Of a stretch of DNA of 44,140 bases, positions 1-8,853 are shown piece by piece. The position numbers and the translations under genes are program-made. The stretch covers positions 10,595 through 54,734 of the forward strand of contig JAOZQN010000001.1 in assembly GCA_029932195.1 (NCBI GenBank). The letters are read 5' to 3'. The notes beneath the pieces were generated by a model. That model had not been told where the DNA came from. It saw nothing but the letters and a program-made list of their open reading frames with translations, and ran no database searches. The DNA comes from Bacteroidales bacterium (GTDB lineage Bacteria; Bacteroidota; Bacteroidia; Bacteroidales; JAOZQN01). Position 1 is the stretch's first letter. Each line of letters begins with the position of its first letter.

Positions 1-46
1 GGAAATTCATGCTGGTTCAACAGCAGGAAGCACAGCAGAAGCCAAA

Positions 47-800
47 ATGGTAATTAAAAATAATGGCAATATAGGTATAGGCACTACAACCCCAGAAACA
101 AAACTTGTAATAAAAGACGGTAGCAGTATGTATGTTCATATAGGAGCAGATGTTCCGGGAATAGCAGGCGATGCACCAACTGTCGCGTTCTCTCGTTATA
201 CAGGGGTAAGCGGATACAACTCTCATTATTACTACCAGACATGATGCTTATACAGGTGGATACGGATTGGCTTTTAATCGAACCGTAGGAGAACACGATA
301 TTTTAGATTGGGACGGAACAGGAACACCAACAACAAGCATGTTTGTTGGGTATAACGGAAATGTGGGTATAAACACAACAACTCCAATATACACACTAGC
401 AGTAAACGGCTCAGCAGGAAAACCAGGTGGAGGTTACTGGACAAACTGGTCTGATAAACAATTAAAAGACATAAATGGAGACTACGAAAAAGGTTTAGAT
501 GAGATAGTTAAATTACACACAGTAAAATATAAATACAAAAAAGACAATACACTTGATTTGCCAAGCAACGAAGAATATGTAGGTTTTATAGCCCAAGAAG
601 TTCAAGCAATATTTCCCGAAGCTGTAAGTAAAAGCGAAAACGGGTATTTAGATTTGAATGTAAATTCAATTAATATTGCAATGGTAAACGCAATAAAAGA
701 GCTAAAAGAAGAAAATGATAATCTAAAAGAAGAGAACGAAACCTTAAAAACAGAGTTTGAAGACTTGAAAATAAGAATAGAAAATTTAGAAAATAAATAA
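47..800 (+). pseudogene. Phage tail-fibre/S74 peptidase (intramolecular chaperone)-like protein, 5' end outside window, split by an apparent frameshift near 230-244
   Basis: ORFs 47-244 and 267-800 continue each other in different frames (..YNSHYYYQT* versus ..TRHDAYTGGYGLAFNRTVG..). C-terminal 'WSDKQLKDINGDYEKGLDEIVKLHTVKYKYKKD...EEYVGFIAQEVQAIFPEAV' is typical of S74 chaperone domains, followed by a coiled coil. Confidence 0.7.
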
Positions 801-805
801 TACCA

Positions 806-836
806 AACCAGACAGGTCTTAAAGACCTGTCTGGTT
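806..836. terminator. Perfect hairpin with T-tract
   Basis: AACCAGACAGGTCTT-A-AAGACCTGTCTGGTT then TTTA; lies between convergent genes. Confidence 0.85.
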
Positions 837-861
837 TTTATAAAGGGGGGGCTCTAAAAAC

Positions 862-1632
862 TCAATATTTATAAAAACAAGCAGTTATATTATCTTTGCT
901 TCCATTTGCATAAGCCGAATTTACAAGAACTTCTGCTAAATTGCTATTTTTATAATTTGCTTCAATAAGTTCTGTAAGTTCTTTTTTAGAAAGATAGTCA
1001 TGCACTCCGTCAGAAAAAGCGAATAAAATATCACCATGTTCAAGCATATAATGCCCTTCAACATCAATTTTTATTTGGCTAATTTTCTGCCCAATTGCCG
1101 AAGTCATAATATTTCTTTTCGGGTGATTCACAGCTTCTTGTTCCGTAATTTCACCTCGTTCAACCATTCGTTGAACAAGCGAATGGTCTTTTGTAAGCTG
1201 AGTTAATTTTCTTTTGGAGTAAATATAAACTCTACTGTCTCCCACATTCAAAGTATAAAATTTATTTTCTTTGATAAAGAAGCCAGTTATAGTAGTCCCA
1301 CAATTCTTATATTCAGGCTGTTTCGTTACCTTCTCCAAGACAAGAGAAGCTGATTCTCTTGTGTTTTTATGCAAAAAATCAGGAATATCTTTAAATCTAT
1401 TTGTTTCAGAAAATTTATTTTCAAAAAGTTCTGTTATTGTTTTGCTTGCAAAATCGCCATGCCCATGCCCCCCTACTCCATCGGCAACCAAAATCAAACG
1501 GTTTCCATTTTTATCTTCCGAAATATAAAAATCGTCCTCCTGATTTTTTTTACGTCCTTTTATAGAATATGAACCTGTTAAAGATACAGTTTCGATATTA
1601 CTATTTGCTTTTTTTATGATTTTTTTGAGCAT
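862..1632 (-). CDS. PP2C-family serine/threonine protein phosphatase
   Basis: Motifs 'RKKNQEDDFY', 'LVADGVGGHGHGDFAS', 'CGTTITGFF', 'NVGDSRVYIY', 'LTKDHSLV', 'FAFSDGVHDYL', 'GSKDNITACF'. The ORF track start at 1776 lies inside a hairpin; the internal ATG at 1632 (MLKKIIKK) is more likely. Confidence 0.92.
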   Translation of the reverse strand: MLKKIIKKANSNIETVSLTGSYSIKGRKKNQEDDFYISEDKNGNRLILVADGVGGHGHGDFASKTITELFENKFSETNRFKDIPDFLHKNTRESASLVLEKVTKQPEYKNCGTTITGFFIKENKFYTLNVGDSRVYIYSKRKLTQLTKDHSLVQRMVERGEITEQEAVNHPKRNIMTSAIGQKISQIKIDVEGHYMLEHGDILFAFSDGVHDYLSKKELTELIEANYKNSNLAEVLVNSAYANGSKDNITACFYKY

Positions 1633-1770
1633 AATTTTCTTATTTGTAAAAAATTTAAACAAAAATAAAATAAAAAAATCATTTATACTATTTTTATTAT
1701 TAAAAATAAATTTTTTATGTTTAGAAATGATGATTTTAAATATTTGCAAAAACTCAGGAATTTGAGTTTT

Positions 1771-1842
1771 TAGCATTTTTCTGAAATTAAAGAACCCTCA
1801 TTAATTAATCAATGAGGGTTCTTTAATTTCAAAAAAATGCTA
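1771..1842. terminator. Long near-perfect inverted repeat (32-bp arms, 8-nt loop)
   Basis: Core arms GAAATTAAAGAACCCTCATT (1783-1802) and AATGAGGGTTCTTTAATTTC (1811-1830) are perfect; extended arms 1771-1802/1811-1842 have one mismatch. Confidence 0.8.
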
Positions 1843-1845
1843 TAA

Positions 1846-1966
1846 GAGCACTCCTAAAAACTCAAAAATCAAGGCTTTCAAAATTCTTAAAGTTTGAGTT
1901 TACTCCTGTAAATGAGTATTTTACTAATTTTGTATAACGCAGAGTTTTGGTTTTTTAGGAATGCCC
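1846..1966. repeat. Diverged relic related to the 142-bp palindromic element
   Basis: Shares AAAATCAAGGC, GAGTTTACT..TGTAAATGAGTATTTTA and TTTGTATxxAACGCAGAGTTT, in order, with the three full copies; its own ends form an imperfect TIR (ACTCCTAAAAACxC / GxTTTTTTAGGAAT). Confidence 0.65.
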
Positions 1967-2005
1967 ATAAGATAATTGGTTTTCGTAACCATTGATGCTT
2001 AGAAT

Positions 2006-2461
2006 CTATTCAACATCAACTGCTTCTACTGTATTTTTTTCTTCATCTGCTTTTTTGTCTTCTTCTGTTACTTCTTCTTTAAGTTCGTCGTCTGTTGGAA
2101 ACTTTGTTATCATTCTTTTTTCGTGTTTTGTTAATCTCCATACCTGTGGAACTGGCTTTTTTGAATTTGCATTAAAAGCAATAAAAGCGTATCTACGAGC
2201 AATATAGGATTTATTTACCGCCCTACGATATTCTCCTTTTTGATAGTGAGAACGTGCTTCTTTCTGAATAATATTGGCTTTATGCAAGCAACCAGTATAT
2301 ATTTCATTCTTCTTCACCTTAACTCCTGTTTCCAACATCACAATATTTGTTTTGTTGATAAACGCTTTTGTTTCTATTTTTGTTGGTTTATTATTTTGTG
2401 CAAATAATGTTGCAGAAAATAAAAATACAAAACTTAGTGTAAATACGAGTGTTTTTTTCAT
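2006..2461 (-). CDS. Hypothetical secreted protein
   Basis: 151 aa, signal peptide MKKTLVFTLSFVFLFSATLFAQ, acidic C-terminus. Confidence 0.8.
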   Translation of the reverse strand: MKKTLVFTLSFVFLFSATLFAQNNKPTKIETKAFINKTNIVMLETGVKVKKNEIYTGCLHKANIIQKEARSHYQKGEYRRAVNKSYIARRYAFIAFNANSKKPVPQVWRLTKHEKRMITKFPTDDELKEEVTEEDKKADEEKNTVEAVDVE

Positions 2462-2492
2462 TGTTTCTAAATATTAATTTGTTAATAATAAA

Positions 2493-2903
2493 TTACTTAT
2501 TTCCTTTTTGTTTACCCTTTCTTTTAGGAATTAATCTATTTTCATTATACCATTTTCGTTGGTCATCATCAAGTAGTGCTTTTACGTCTTGGTGCATTTT
2601 GGCTGTTTTTGTTACTAAATTTAACTTCTTATCTGCACCTTTTTTCAGATTATCATTAATTGCTGTCATATCAGCAGGATAGGTTTTCATTAACTCATTA
2701 TGCTTTTTATTTAGCTCTTTAATTTCTTCTCTTAGTGGTTTAGCTTCTTTTTTGTGAGACTCTCTAATTTTCTGAATATCAGCTTTTTGTGTTTCTGTTA
2801 GGTTAGGAATTGGCTCTAATTTTTTACCGTTTTGAGCATCTACACTAATTGTTAAAAACATAAAACTTGCAATTAAAATACTTAAAATTCCAATTTTTTT
2901 CAT
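2493..2903 (-). CDS. Spy/CpxP-like (LTxxQ-type) periplasmic protein
   Basis: Start at internal ATG 2903 (MKKIGILSILIASFMFLTISVDAQ signal peptide); 'LTETQKADIQKIRESHKKEAKPLREEIKELNKKHNELM...LDDDQRKWYNE' helical pattern. Confidence 0.75.
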   Translation of the reverse strand: MKKIGILSILIASFMFLTISVDAQNGKKLEPIPNLTETQKADIQKIRESHKKEAKPLREEIKELNKKHNELMKTYPADMTAINDNLKKGADKKLNLVTKTAKMHQDVKALLDDDQRKWYNENRLIPKRKGKQKGNK

Positions 2904-3101
2904 AATTTTGTGGTTTTTTGACAGGTAAAACTGTCGATGAATAATTAAAAAAATATTTTTGTAAATATACAAATTCTAACAAAATAAACGTAATAAAAAA
3001 ACATTTATTTTTTTCAATAGGTATAAACTGTGAGAATAATACATATTGATTAGATTTTGTGAAAAATATTTCACAAAAAAAATAAATCTTAATTAAAAAC
3101 A

Positions 3102-4217
3102 ATGAAATACTACATAGTTGCAGGTGAGGCATCTGGCGATTTGCATGGAGCAAGTTTGATGCATAGCATAAAAAAACATGATAAAAATGCTGATTTTCGT
3201 TTTTTTGGAGGCAATTTGATGCAAAAAGAAGGTGGAACGCTTGTAAAACATTTTAAATCAATGGCATTTATGGGTGTTTTTATAGTGATTGCAAATATTC
3301 GCACCATCAAAAAAAATATGAATTTTTGTAAAAATGATATTTTAAATTTTCAGCCAGATATGCTAATTCTCATAGATTTTCCTGGATTTAATTTGAGAAT
3401 AGCTGAATTTGCACACAATAATAATTTGAAGGTATATTATTATATTTCGCCAAAAATTTGGGCATGGAATAAAAAACGAGCTAAAAAAATCAAACTTTAT
3501 ATTGATAAATTATTTGTAATTTTTCCTTTCGAAATAGATTTTTATAAGAATCTTGATTATAAAGTTGAATATTTTGGCAATCCAACCGTTGATGTTGTAG
3601 AAAATGAATTGAAAAATAAAATTACTTTTAATGAATTTATAAAAAAACATGAATTAAATAACAAACCAATTATAGCACTTTTACCCGGAAGTAGAAAACA
3701 AGAAATAAAAAAACTGTTGCCAGTAATGCTTCCTTTAATAGATAAATATAAAGATTATCAATTTGTTATAGGAGGAGTATCTTCGCTAGACAAGGAACTT
3801 TACCAGAGTGTTTACAAAGATATGGACATTAAAATAATTTTTGACCAAACTTATAAATTATTACAACATTCTACTGCTGCCATTGTTACTTCTGGAACAG
3901 CAACTTTGGAAACTGCACTTTTTGATGTTCCACAAGTAGTTTGTTATAAAGCAGGAGCTGTAAGCTATTTTATTGCTATAAATTTTGTAGTAAACATAGA
4001 GTTTTTTTCATTAGTAAACATTATTATGAAAAAAGAAATTATAAAAGAACTTTTACAAAAAAAATTACCAGAACGTATTGATAATGAACTAAATAAAATT
4101 TTAAATAATAATGAATATCGTTCTAAAATGTTAGAAAATTATCAAAAATTAAAGAATACACTTGGCAAAAGTGGTTCGCCAGAAAGAACCGCTAAATTTA
4201 TTGTTTTTAGTCTTTAG
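3102..4217 (+). CDS. lpxB: Lipid-A-disaccharide synthase
   Basis: 'MKYYIVAGEASGDLHGASLM', 'PDMLILIDFPGFNLRIA', 'YYISPKIWAWNKKR', 'VEYFGNPTVD', 'ALLPGSRKQEI', 'TSGTATLETALFDVPQVVCYKA'. Confidence 0.96.
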   Translation: MKYYIVAGEASGDLHGASLMHSIKKHDKNADFRFFGGNLMQKEGGTLVKHFKSMAFMGVFIVIANIRTIKKNMNFCKNDILNFQPDMLILIDFPGFNLRIAEFAHNNNLKVYYYISPKIWAWNKKRAKKIKLYIDKLFVIFPFEIDFYKNLDYKVEYFGNPTVDVVENELKNKITFNEFIKKHELNNKPIIALLPGSRKQEIKKLLPVMLPLIDKYKDYQFVIGGVSSLDKELYQSVYKDMDIKIIFDQTYKLLQHSTAAIVTSGTATLETALFDVPQVVCYKAGAVSYFIAINFVVNIEFFSLVNIIMKKEIIKELLQKKLPERIDNELNKILNNNEYRSKMLENYQKLKNTLGKSGSPERTAKFIVFSL

Positions 4218-4260
4218 CTTTTGGCTTTACGCAAAGCGTTGCAAATAAGTATAAAAAAAA

Positions 4261-4324
4261 CACGATAACACGACAACACGACAACACGATAACTCAAAAA
4301 CACAATAACACGATAACTCAAAAA
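4261..4324. repeat. Degenerate 8-nt tandem repeat, 8 units, ending 2 nt before the metF ATG
   Basis: cacgataa|cacgacaa|cacgacaa|cacgataa|ctcaaaaa|cacaataa|cacgataa|ctcaaaaa|cc-ATG. Confidence 0.9.
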
Positions 4325-4326
4325 CC

Positions 4327-5280
4327 ATGAAAATACCAGAAATATTAAATAATTCAAAAAAAACGCTCTTTTCTTTTGAACTTCTACCACCACTTAAAGG
4401 TGGAAGTATCAAAGATATATACGATGTAATTGATCCTTTAATGGAATTTAAGCCACCCTATATAAATGTAACTTATCATCAGCAAGAAATTGTTTTGAAA
4501 AAGCTAAAAAATGGGCTTTTGCAACAAAAAACTGTCAGAAAACGTCCTGGAACTGTGGCAATGGCAGCGGCTATAAAAAATAAATATAAGGTAGAACTTG
4601 TGCCGCATTTAATTTGTGGAGGATTTTCAAAAGAAGAAACCGAAAATGCTCTGATAGACCTTAATTTTCTGGGTATAAATAATATACTTGCTTTGCGGGG
4701 AGATATTCAAGCAGGGCAAAAAAGTTTTATGAAAGACGACGAAGGGCATAACCATGCTTTGGGACTTGTAAATCAGATTTCGGAACTTAATAAAGGTAAA
4801 TATTTGGACGACGAATTACACAACAAACAAGCAACAGATTTTAGTGTAGGAATAGCTGGTTACCCCGAAAAACACCCAGAAGCTCCAAACATGGAAATGG
4901 ATATTATTTACTTAAAGAAAAAAATTGAAGCAGGTGCAGAATTTATTGTAACACAGATGTTTTTTAACAATAAAAAATATTTTGATTTTGTAAAACTCTG
5001 CAGAGAAAATGATATAAATGTTCCAATTATTCCAGGTCTAAAACCAATTTCTACTGAAAGTCAGCTCAGTATTTTGCCACGAATTTTTAGTATAGATATT
5101 CCCAAAGAATTAACTCGTGAAATAATTAATTGCACAGACAAAAAACACATCAAAGAAGTTGGTATTGAATGGGCTATAAAACAATCCAAAGAACTAAAAA
5201 ACGCAGGAGTTCCTGTAATACATTACTACACAATGGGAAAATCTACTAATATTCAAAAAATCGCAGAACAGGTTTTTTAA
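4327..5280 (+). CDS. metF: Methylenetetrahydrofolate reductase
   Basis: 'FSFELLPPLKGGS', 'NVTYHQQE', 'LVPHLICGGFSKEETE', 'NILALRGD', 'AGYPEKHPEAPN', 'GAEFIVTQMFFNN', 'GLKPI'. Confidence 0.95.
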   Translation: MKIPEILNNSKKTLFSFELLPPLKGGSIKDIYDVIDPLMEFKPPYINVTYHQQEIVLKKLKNGLLQQKTVRKRPGTVAMAAAIKNKYKVELVPHLICGGFSKEETENALIDLNFLGINNILALRGDIQAGQKSFMKDDEGHNHALGLVNQISELNKGKYLDDELHNKQATDFSVGIAGYPEKHPEAPNMEMDIIYLKKKIEAGAEFIVTQMFFNNKKYFDFVKLCRENDINVPIIPGLKPISTESQLSILPRIFSIDIPKELTREIINCTDKKHIKEVGIEWAIKQSKELKNAGVPVIHYYTMGKSTNIQKIAEQVF

Positions 5281-5365
5281 TAGTTTTTAGTGAGTTAGGA
5301 AAGAGGTTTTTAGGAGTTAGGAAAATTATTTTAAATATAATTATCATATAATAAAATTTAAAGCA

Positions 5366-5929
5366 ATGAAAATTAATAAATTAGTGGTTTTTCTATTATT
5401 TGTCATGTCGCTTTCTTTTTTTAATTGCAGTAACGAAAAAACAGTTGAATATGATAATGGTATTTATATTGGAGAAATGAAGGGTGATTTGAAAGAAGGA
5501 ATGGGATATTTCATATGGAATGATGGGGAGTATTATAAAGGTGAATGGGAAAATGATAACATAGAAGGGCAAGGAACTTATTCGTATGCAAATGGAGATA
5601 AATATATAGGTAAATTTAAAAATGACAAATTAAATGGATATGGAATTTACAGTTATAAAGATGGAGATAAATATGAAGGTGAATTTATAAATAATTTAAA
5701 AGAAGGTTATGGAAATTATTATTATTCAAATTGGGATATATATGAAGGTGAATGGGAAAAAGGTTTAAAAGAAGGAGATGGTATTTTCTTTTTTGCAAAT
5801 GGAGATAGGTATAATGGAAAATGGGGTAATGATAAACCTAATGGAAAGGGAACTTTCACTTATTCTGATGGAACAATAGAAAAAGGTACTTGGAAAAACG
5901 ATGAGTTAATAAAAGAAATGGATTATTAG
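5366..5929 (+). CDS. MORN-repeat lipoprotein
   Basis: Lipobox-like LSFFNC; repeated 'YxGEWxNDxxxGxGxYxYxNGDKYxGxF' units. Confidence 0.9.
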   Translation: MKINKLVVFLLFVMSLSFFNCSNEKTVEYDNGIYIGEMKGDLKEGMGYFIWNDGEYYKGEWENDNIEGQGTYSYANGDKYIGKFKNDKLNGYGIYSYKDGDKYEGEFINNLKEGYGNYYYSNWDIYEGEWEKGLKEGDGIFFFANGDRYNGKWGNDKPNGKGTFTYSDGTIEKGTWKNDELIKEMDY

Positions 5930-5945
5930 AAATACAGCATTAAAA

Positions 5946-6554
5946 ATGAAAATAAAATCATCATTTTCAAAAAGCAGAGAGGAAATTGACGATGAGTATA
6001 AAATTATACTTTTGGCAAAACTGAATCCTGACAAATTTGAGATACTTTATAATAGGTATTACAAAGATATTTTTGCCTTTATATATACCCGAACCAGCAA
6101 CGAAAATTTAACCGCAGATATTTGTTCACAAGTTTTTTTGAAAGCAATGCTAAATATAAAAGCATATCAAAATAAAGGTGTTCCTTTTTCTGCGTGGCTG
6201 TATAGAATAGCTATAAATGAGGTTAATACATTTTTCAGAAAGACTAAAAGAATAAGAACCATTAATATTGACGATGCAGCAATTGGCTCTTTGGCAGATG
6301 ATATTGATTTGGAAAATAGGGAGGAAAAATATGATTATATCTTAAAGCAAATCAGTTCTTTGCCTGCAAAATCTATGCAATTGATAGAACTTCGCTTTTT
6401 TGAAAAACGCTCTTACGAAGAGATTGCCAAAATACTTAATATATCAGTTTCAAATGCAAAAGTAAAAGTGCATCGTATTATTAGTAAGTTAAAGAAAAAA
6501 GCACAAAATACAGCCGAAAATTTTGCATTTTTGGTAATATCATTTTTTGCATAA
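5946..6554 (+). CDS. ECF-type RNA polymerase sigma factor
   Basis: Sigma-70 region 2 ('FEILYNRYYKDIFAFIYTRTSNENLTADICSQVFLKAMLNI') and region 4 ('LPAKSMQLIELRFFEKRSYEEIAKILNISVSNAKVKVHRIISKLKKK'). Confidence 0.93.
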   Translation: MKIKSSFSKSREEIDDEYKIILLAKLNPDKFEILYNRYYKDIFAFIYTRTSNENLTADICSQVFLKAMLNIKAYQNKGVPFSAWLYRIAINEVNTFFRKTKRIRTINIDDAAIGSLADDIDLENREEKYDYILKQISSLPAKSMQLIELRFFEKRSYEEIAKILNISVSNAKVKVHRIISKLKKKAQNTAENFAFLVISFFA

Positions 6555-6704
6555 ATAATACATGAAAACAGGTTGCATGTTGCATGTTCCGCAAAGCGAT
6601 TATTAATTGCGTTTCATAATTTTATTCTTTGCAAAAAGAAATTCTTTTTTCGCTTTGCGTAACTTGCAACCTGTAATCTGCAACCTGTAACACACTCAAA
6701 TAAA

Positions 6705-6983
6705 ATGGATAAATACAAATTCAATAGAAAAAGGAAAAAACTTTCTGATAAAGAAATTGAAAAACACAAAAACTTTAAAAAATTAAGGGCAAATTACGAC
6801 ATAGCCACAAAATTATATAAAATTAGATTAACAGATCGTAAAAACAAGCGTATCTTTCTGTGGGTTTTGATATTAGCACTAATTATTTACCTTATTTTTT
6901 CGTCTAGAGAAGCCACAAAAAACAAAGCACCAGAACAAGATAGTGTGAAAATTGAAAAGAGAATACAAGAAAATCCAAATTAA
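6705..6983 (+). CDS. Small single-TM hypothetical protein
   Basis: 92 aa, charged N-terminus plus 'IFLWVLILALIIYLIFSS'; follows the sigma factor. Confidence 0.65.
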   Translation: MDKYKFNRKRKKLSDKEIEKHKNFKKLRANYDIATKLYKIRLTDRKNKRIFLWVLILALIIYLIFSSREATKNKAPEQDSVKIEKRIQENPN

Positions 6984-6990
6984 TACGATT

Positions 6991-7025
6991 TAGTCAAGGC
7001 TTCACATAAAGTTAAGCCTTGACTA
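6991..7025. terminator. Bidirectional hairpin terminator
   Basis: TAGTCAAGGCTT (6991-7002) / AAGCCTTGACTA (7014-7025) between convergent genes. Confidence 0.8.
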
Positions 7026-7059
7026 TTTAATTTCAAATAACAAAAAAAAATAATATTTT

Positions 7060-7464
7060 TTATTCTCCAAGTTGCATCTTAAGTGCTTCGTCCATAAAGT
7101 CTTTTTTATCCGAAAAAACTACCCATACTCCGTCTGTGTTTTCAAATACTCCATTGCCATTTTTGGAGGTAAATTCCATTGTTTCTGCATTTAATTTAAA
7201 TTTTTCCATATTTTTGAATTCAAATACTTCATCAAACATTTCTGGTGGGGGCAACATTCCTTCTATTTCTGAAAATTTTGCCGTATATACTCCTTCTTCT
7301 GATACTTCTACAAACATAGAATATGATTCATCATGTCCTCCCATTGTGTAATAACCAGCTATTTCAAATTTAGGACTTTTATTTTTAACATTACTGGAAG
7401 TGTTGCATGAATAAATTGTAATAACTGCAAATAGTAATAATAATACGATTGATTTCTTTTTCAT
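7060..7464 (-). CDS. Hypothetical lipoprotein
   Basis: MKKKSIVLLLLFAVITIYSC lipobox-type signal; 134 aa. Confidence 0.8.
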   Translation of the reverse strand: MKKKSIVLLLLFAVITIYSCNTSSNVKNKSPKFEIAGYYTMGGHDESYSMFVEVSEEGVYTAKFSEIEGMLPPPEMFDEVFEFKNMEKFKLNAETMEFTSKNGNGVFENTDGVWVVFSDKKDFMDEALKMQLGE

Positions 7465-7666
7465 TTTATCTTTTATTGGTTAATAATTAAGTGTTTTTTT
7501 CTGCAAAGGTTTACATAAATATGAATCAATGCAGTTGTTAAACAAAGATATAAAAAAAAAAGAAATAATCTAAATTTTATGCAAAGGAAAATAAATATGT
7601 TTTTTTTGTAACCTTTTTTATTTTTTGAGTTATGGTTTTAATTACTAACCCATAAATTTATTTAAG

Positions 7667-8344
7667 ATGAAAAATTTAAGCATTGTTTTAGTATTATTGG
7701 TATTTATTTTAACAAATACAGAGGCACAAAATTCGGAAGTTACTTCTACCGTAAATATCACAGTAACAGACATGCAGAACGTGCCAAGCGAAGGAGATAA
7801 ATTGTATTTTGTGAGCCAAACCACAAACGAAATTTTCACTTGCGTAACAGGAGAAGGTGGAAAATGTGTAATTGAATTGGCAAATGGACAAATTTTTAAC
7901 ATAAAAATAAAAACCTTTGACCAGGCACAAAATTACACCTCCGTAGAAATTGCAAATACCGATTATCACATGAATTTAGAGCTAACAATAAAGTATGAGT
8001 TGCCAAAAACTTACACATTAAACGATGTGAAATTTGCGATGGGTAGTTCTAATTTGGTAGCCAGTTCTTTTGCTTCATTAAATGAGCTTGCAGAGTTGAT
8101 GCTACTAAAAAAAGAACTCAAAATTGAACTCGCTGGGCATACGGATAATGTTGGAAATGATCAATCTAACTTACAACTTTCGCAAGCAAGAGCAAATTCG
8201 GTTAAAAATTACTTGGTGAAAAAAGGCGTGCCTTCTTCACAACTTATTGCAAAAGGCTATGGCGAAACATCTCCAATAGCCAGCAACGACACTCCCGAAG
8301 GTAAACAAAAAAATAGAAGAACAGAAGTGCATATTCTGGAATAA
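7667..8344 (+). CDS. OmpA-family outer-membrane protein
   Basis: Signal peptide; C-terminal 'IELAGHTDNVGNDQSNLQLSQARANSVKNYLVKKGVPSSQLIAKGYGETSPIASNDTPEGKQKNRRTEVHI'. Confidence 0.93.
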   Translation: MKNLSIVLVLLVFILTNTEAQNSEVTSTVNITVTDMQNVPSEGDKLYFVSQTTNEIFTCVTGEGGKCVIELANGQIFNIKIKTFDQAQNYTSVEIANTDYHMNLELTIKYELPKTYTLNDVKFAMGSSNLVASSFASLNELAELMLLKKELKIELAGHTDNVGNDQSNLQLSQARANSVKNYLVKKGVPSSQLIAKGYGETSPIASNDTPEGKQKNRRTEVHILE

Positions 8345-8351
8345 AAATAAA

Positions 8352-8518
8352 ATGAGTGTGTAACATATTAGTGGTGTTACATGTTACATATAATCCGTAG
8401 AGACGTGATTTATCACGTCTTCATGTAGAGGTTTACGTATTTGCAGGGTAAGACGTGATTTATCAAGTCTCTACGAGATTTTTGATATGAACTCCCTCCA
8501 ATATGTTACATACTCAAA
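8352..8518. repeat. Nested palindromic intergenic element
   Basis: Outer arms TGAGTGTGTAACATATT / (rc) TGAGTATGTAACATATT enclose GTAGAGACGTGATTTATCACGTCT ... AAGACGTGATTTATCAAGTCTCTAC. Confidence 0.75.
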
Positions 8519-8637
8519 TAAGATGTTTGCAGATTGTAAGTTCCGCAAAGTAAAATAGTAAGAACTTTTTCTGAAAAACAAGTTATGTTTTTTTATATTA
8601 TTCTTCGTCTATTAATATTCTTTATATTTTTATCATT

Positions 8638-8779
8638 GAGTCCACTCCGAGAAGTGTATTTTTGCCAAAATCAAGGCGAATACGGATTTTATAAACGAAG
8701 TTTACTTCTTGTAAATGAGTATTTTAAAATTTGTATCCAACGCCGAGTTTGGCAAAAATATGCTTTTTGGAGTGGACTC
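8638..8779 (+). mobile_element. 142-bp MITE-like palindromic element, copy A
   Basis: GAGTCCACTCCGAGAAGTGTATTTTTGCC ... GGCAAAAATATGCTTTTTGGAGTGGACTC; same length and orientation as copies at 12019 and 29147; flanks ATCATT/ATTATT. Confidence 0.88.
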
Positions 8780-8853
8780 ATTATTGAAAAAAAACAAAAT
8801 TAATAATAATATTTGAAAAAATATACTTACCTTGCGGAATTAAATAATCTAAA

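Noticed and set aside
2845-3153. 102-aa minus-strand ORF overlapping the lpxB start
   Set aside because: Overlaps the Spy/CpxP-like start region and lpxB; frame lacks conserved features.
4227-4412. 61-aa minus-strand ORF with repeated 'CYCVFELSCC' residues
   Set aside because: Translation of the 8-nt tandem repeat antisense to metF.
5281-5340. Possible element (TTAGGAGTTAGGAAA words) between metF and the MORN gene
   Set aside because: No convincing inverted arm or second copy within the window; only similar in composition to 26221-26343.
8585-8803. 72-aa ORF
   Set aside because: Encoded almost entirely by the 142-bp palindromic element; no independent coding evidence.
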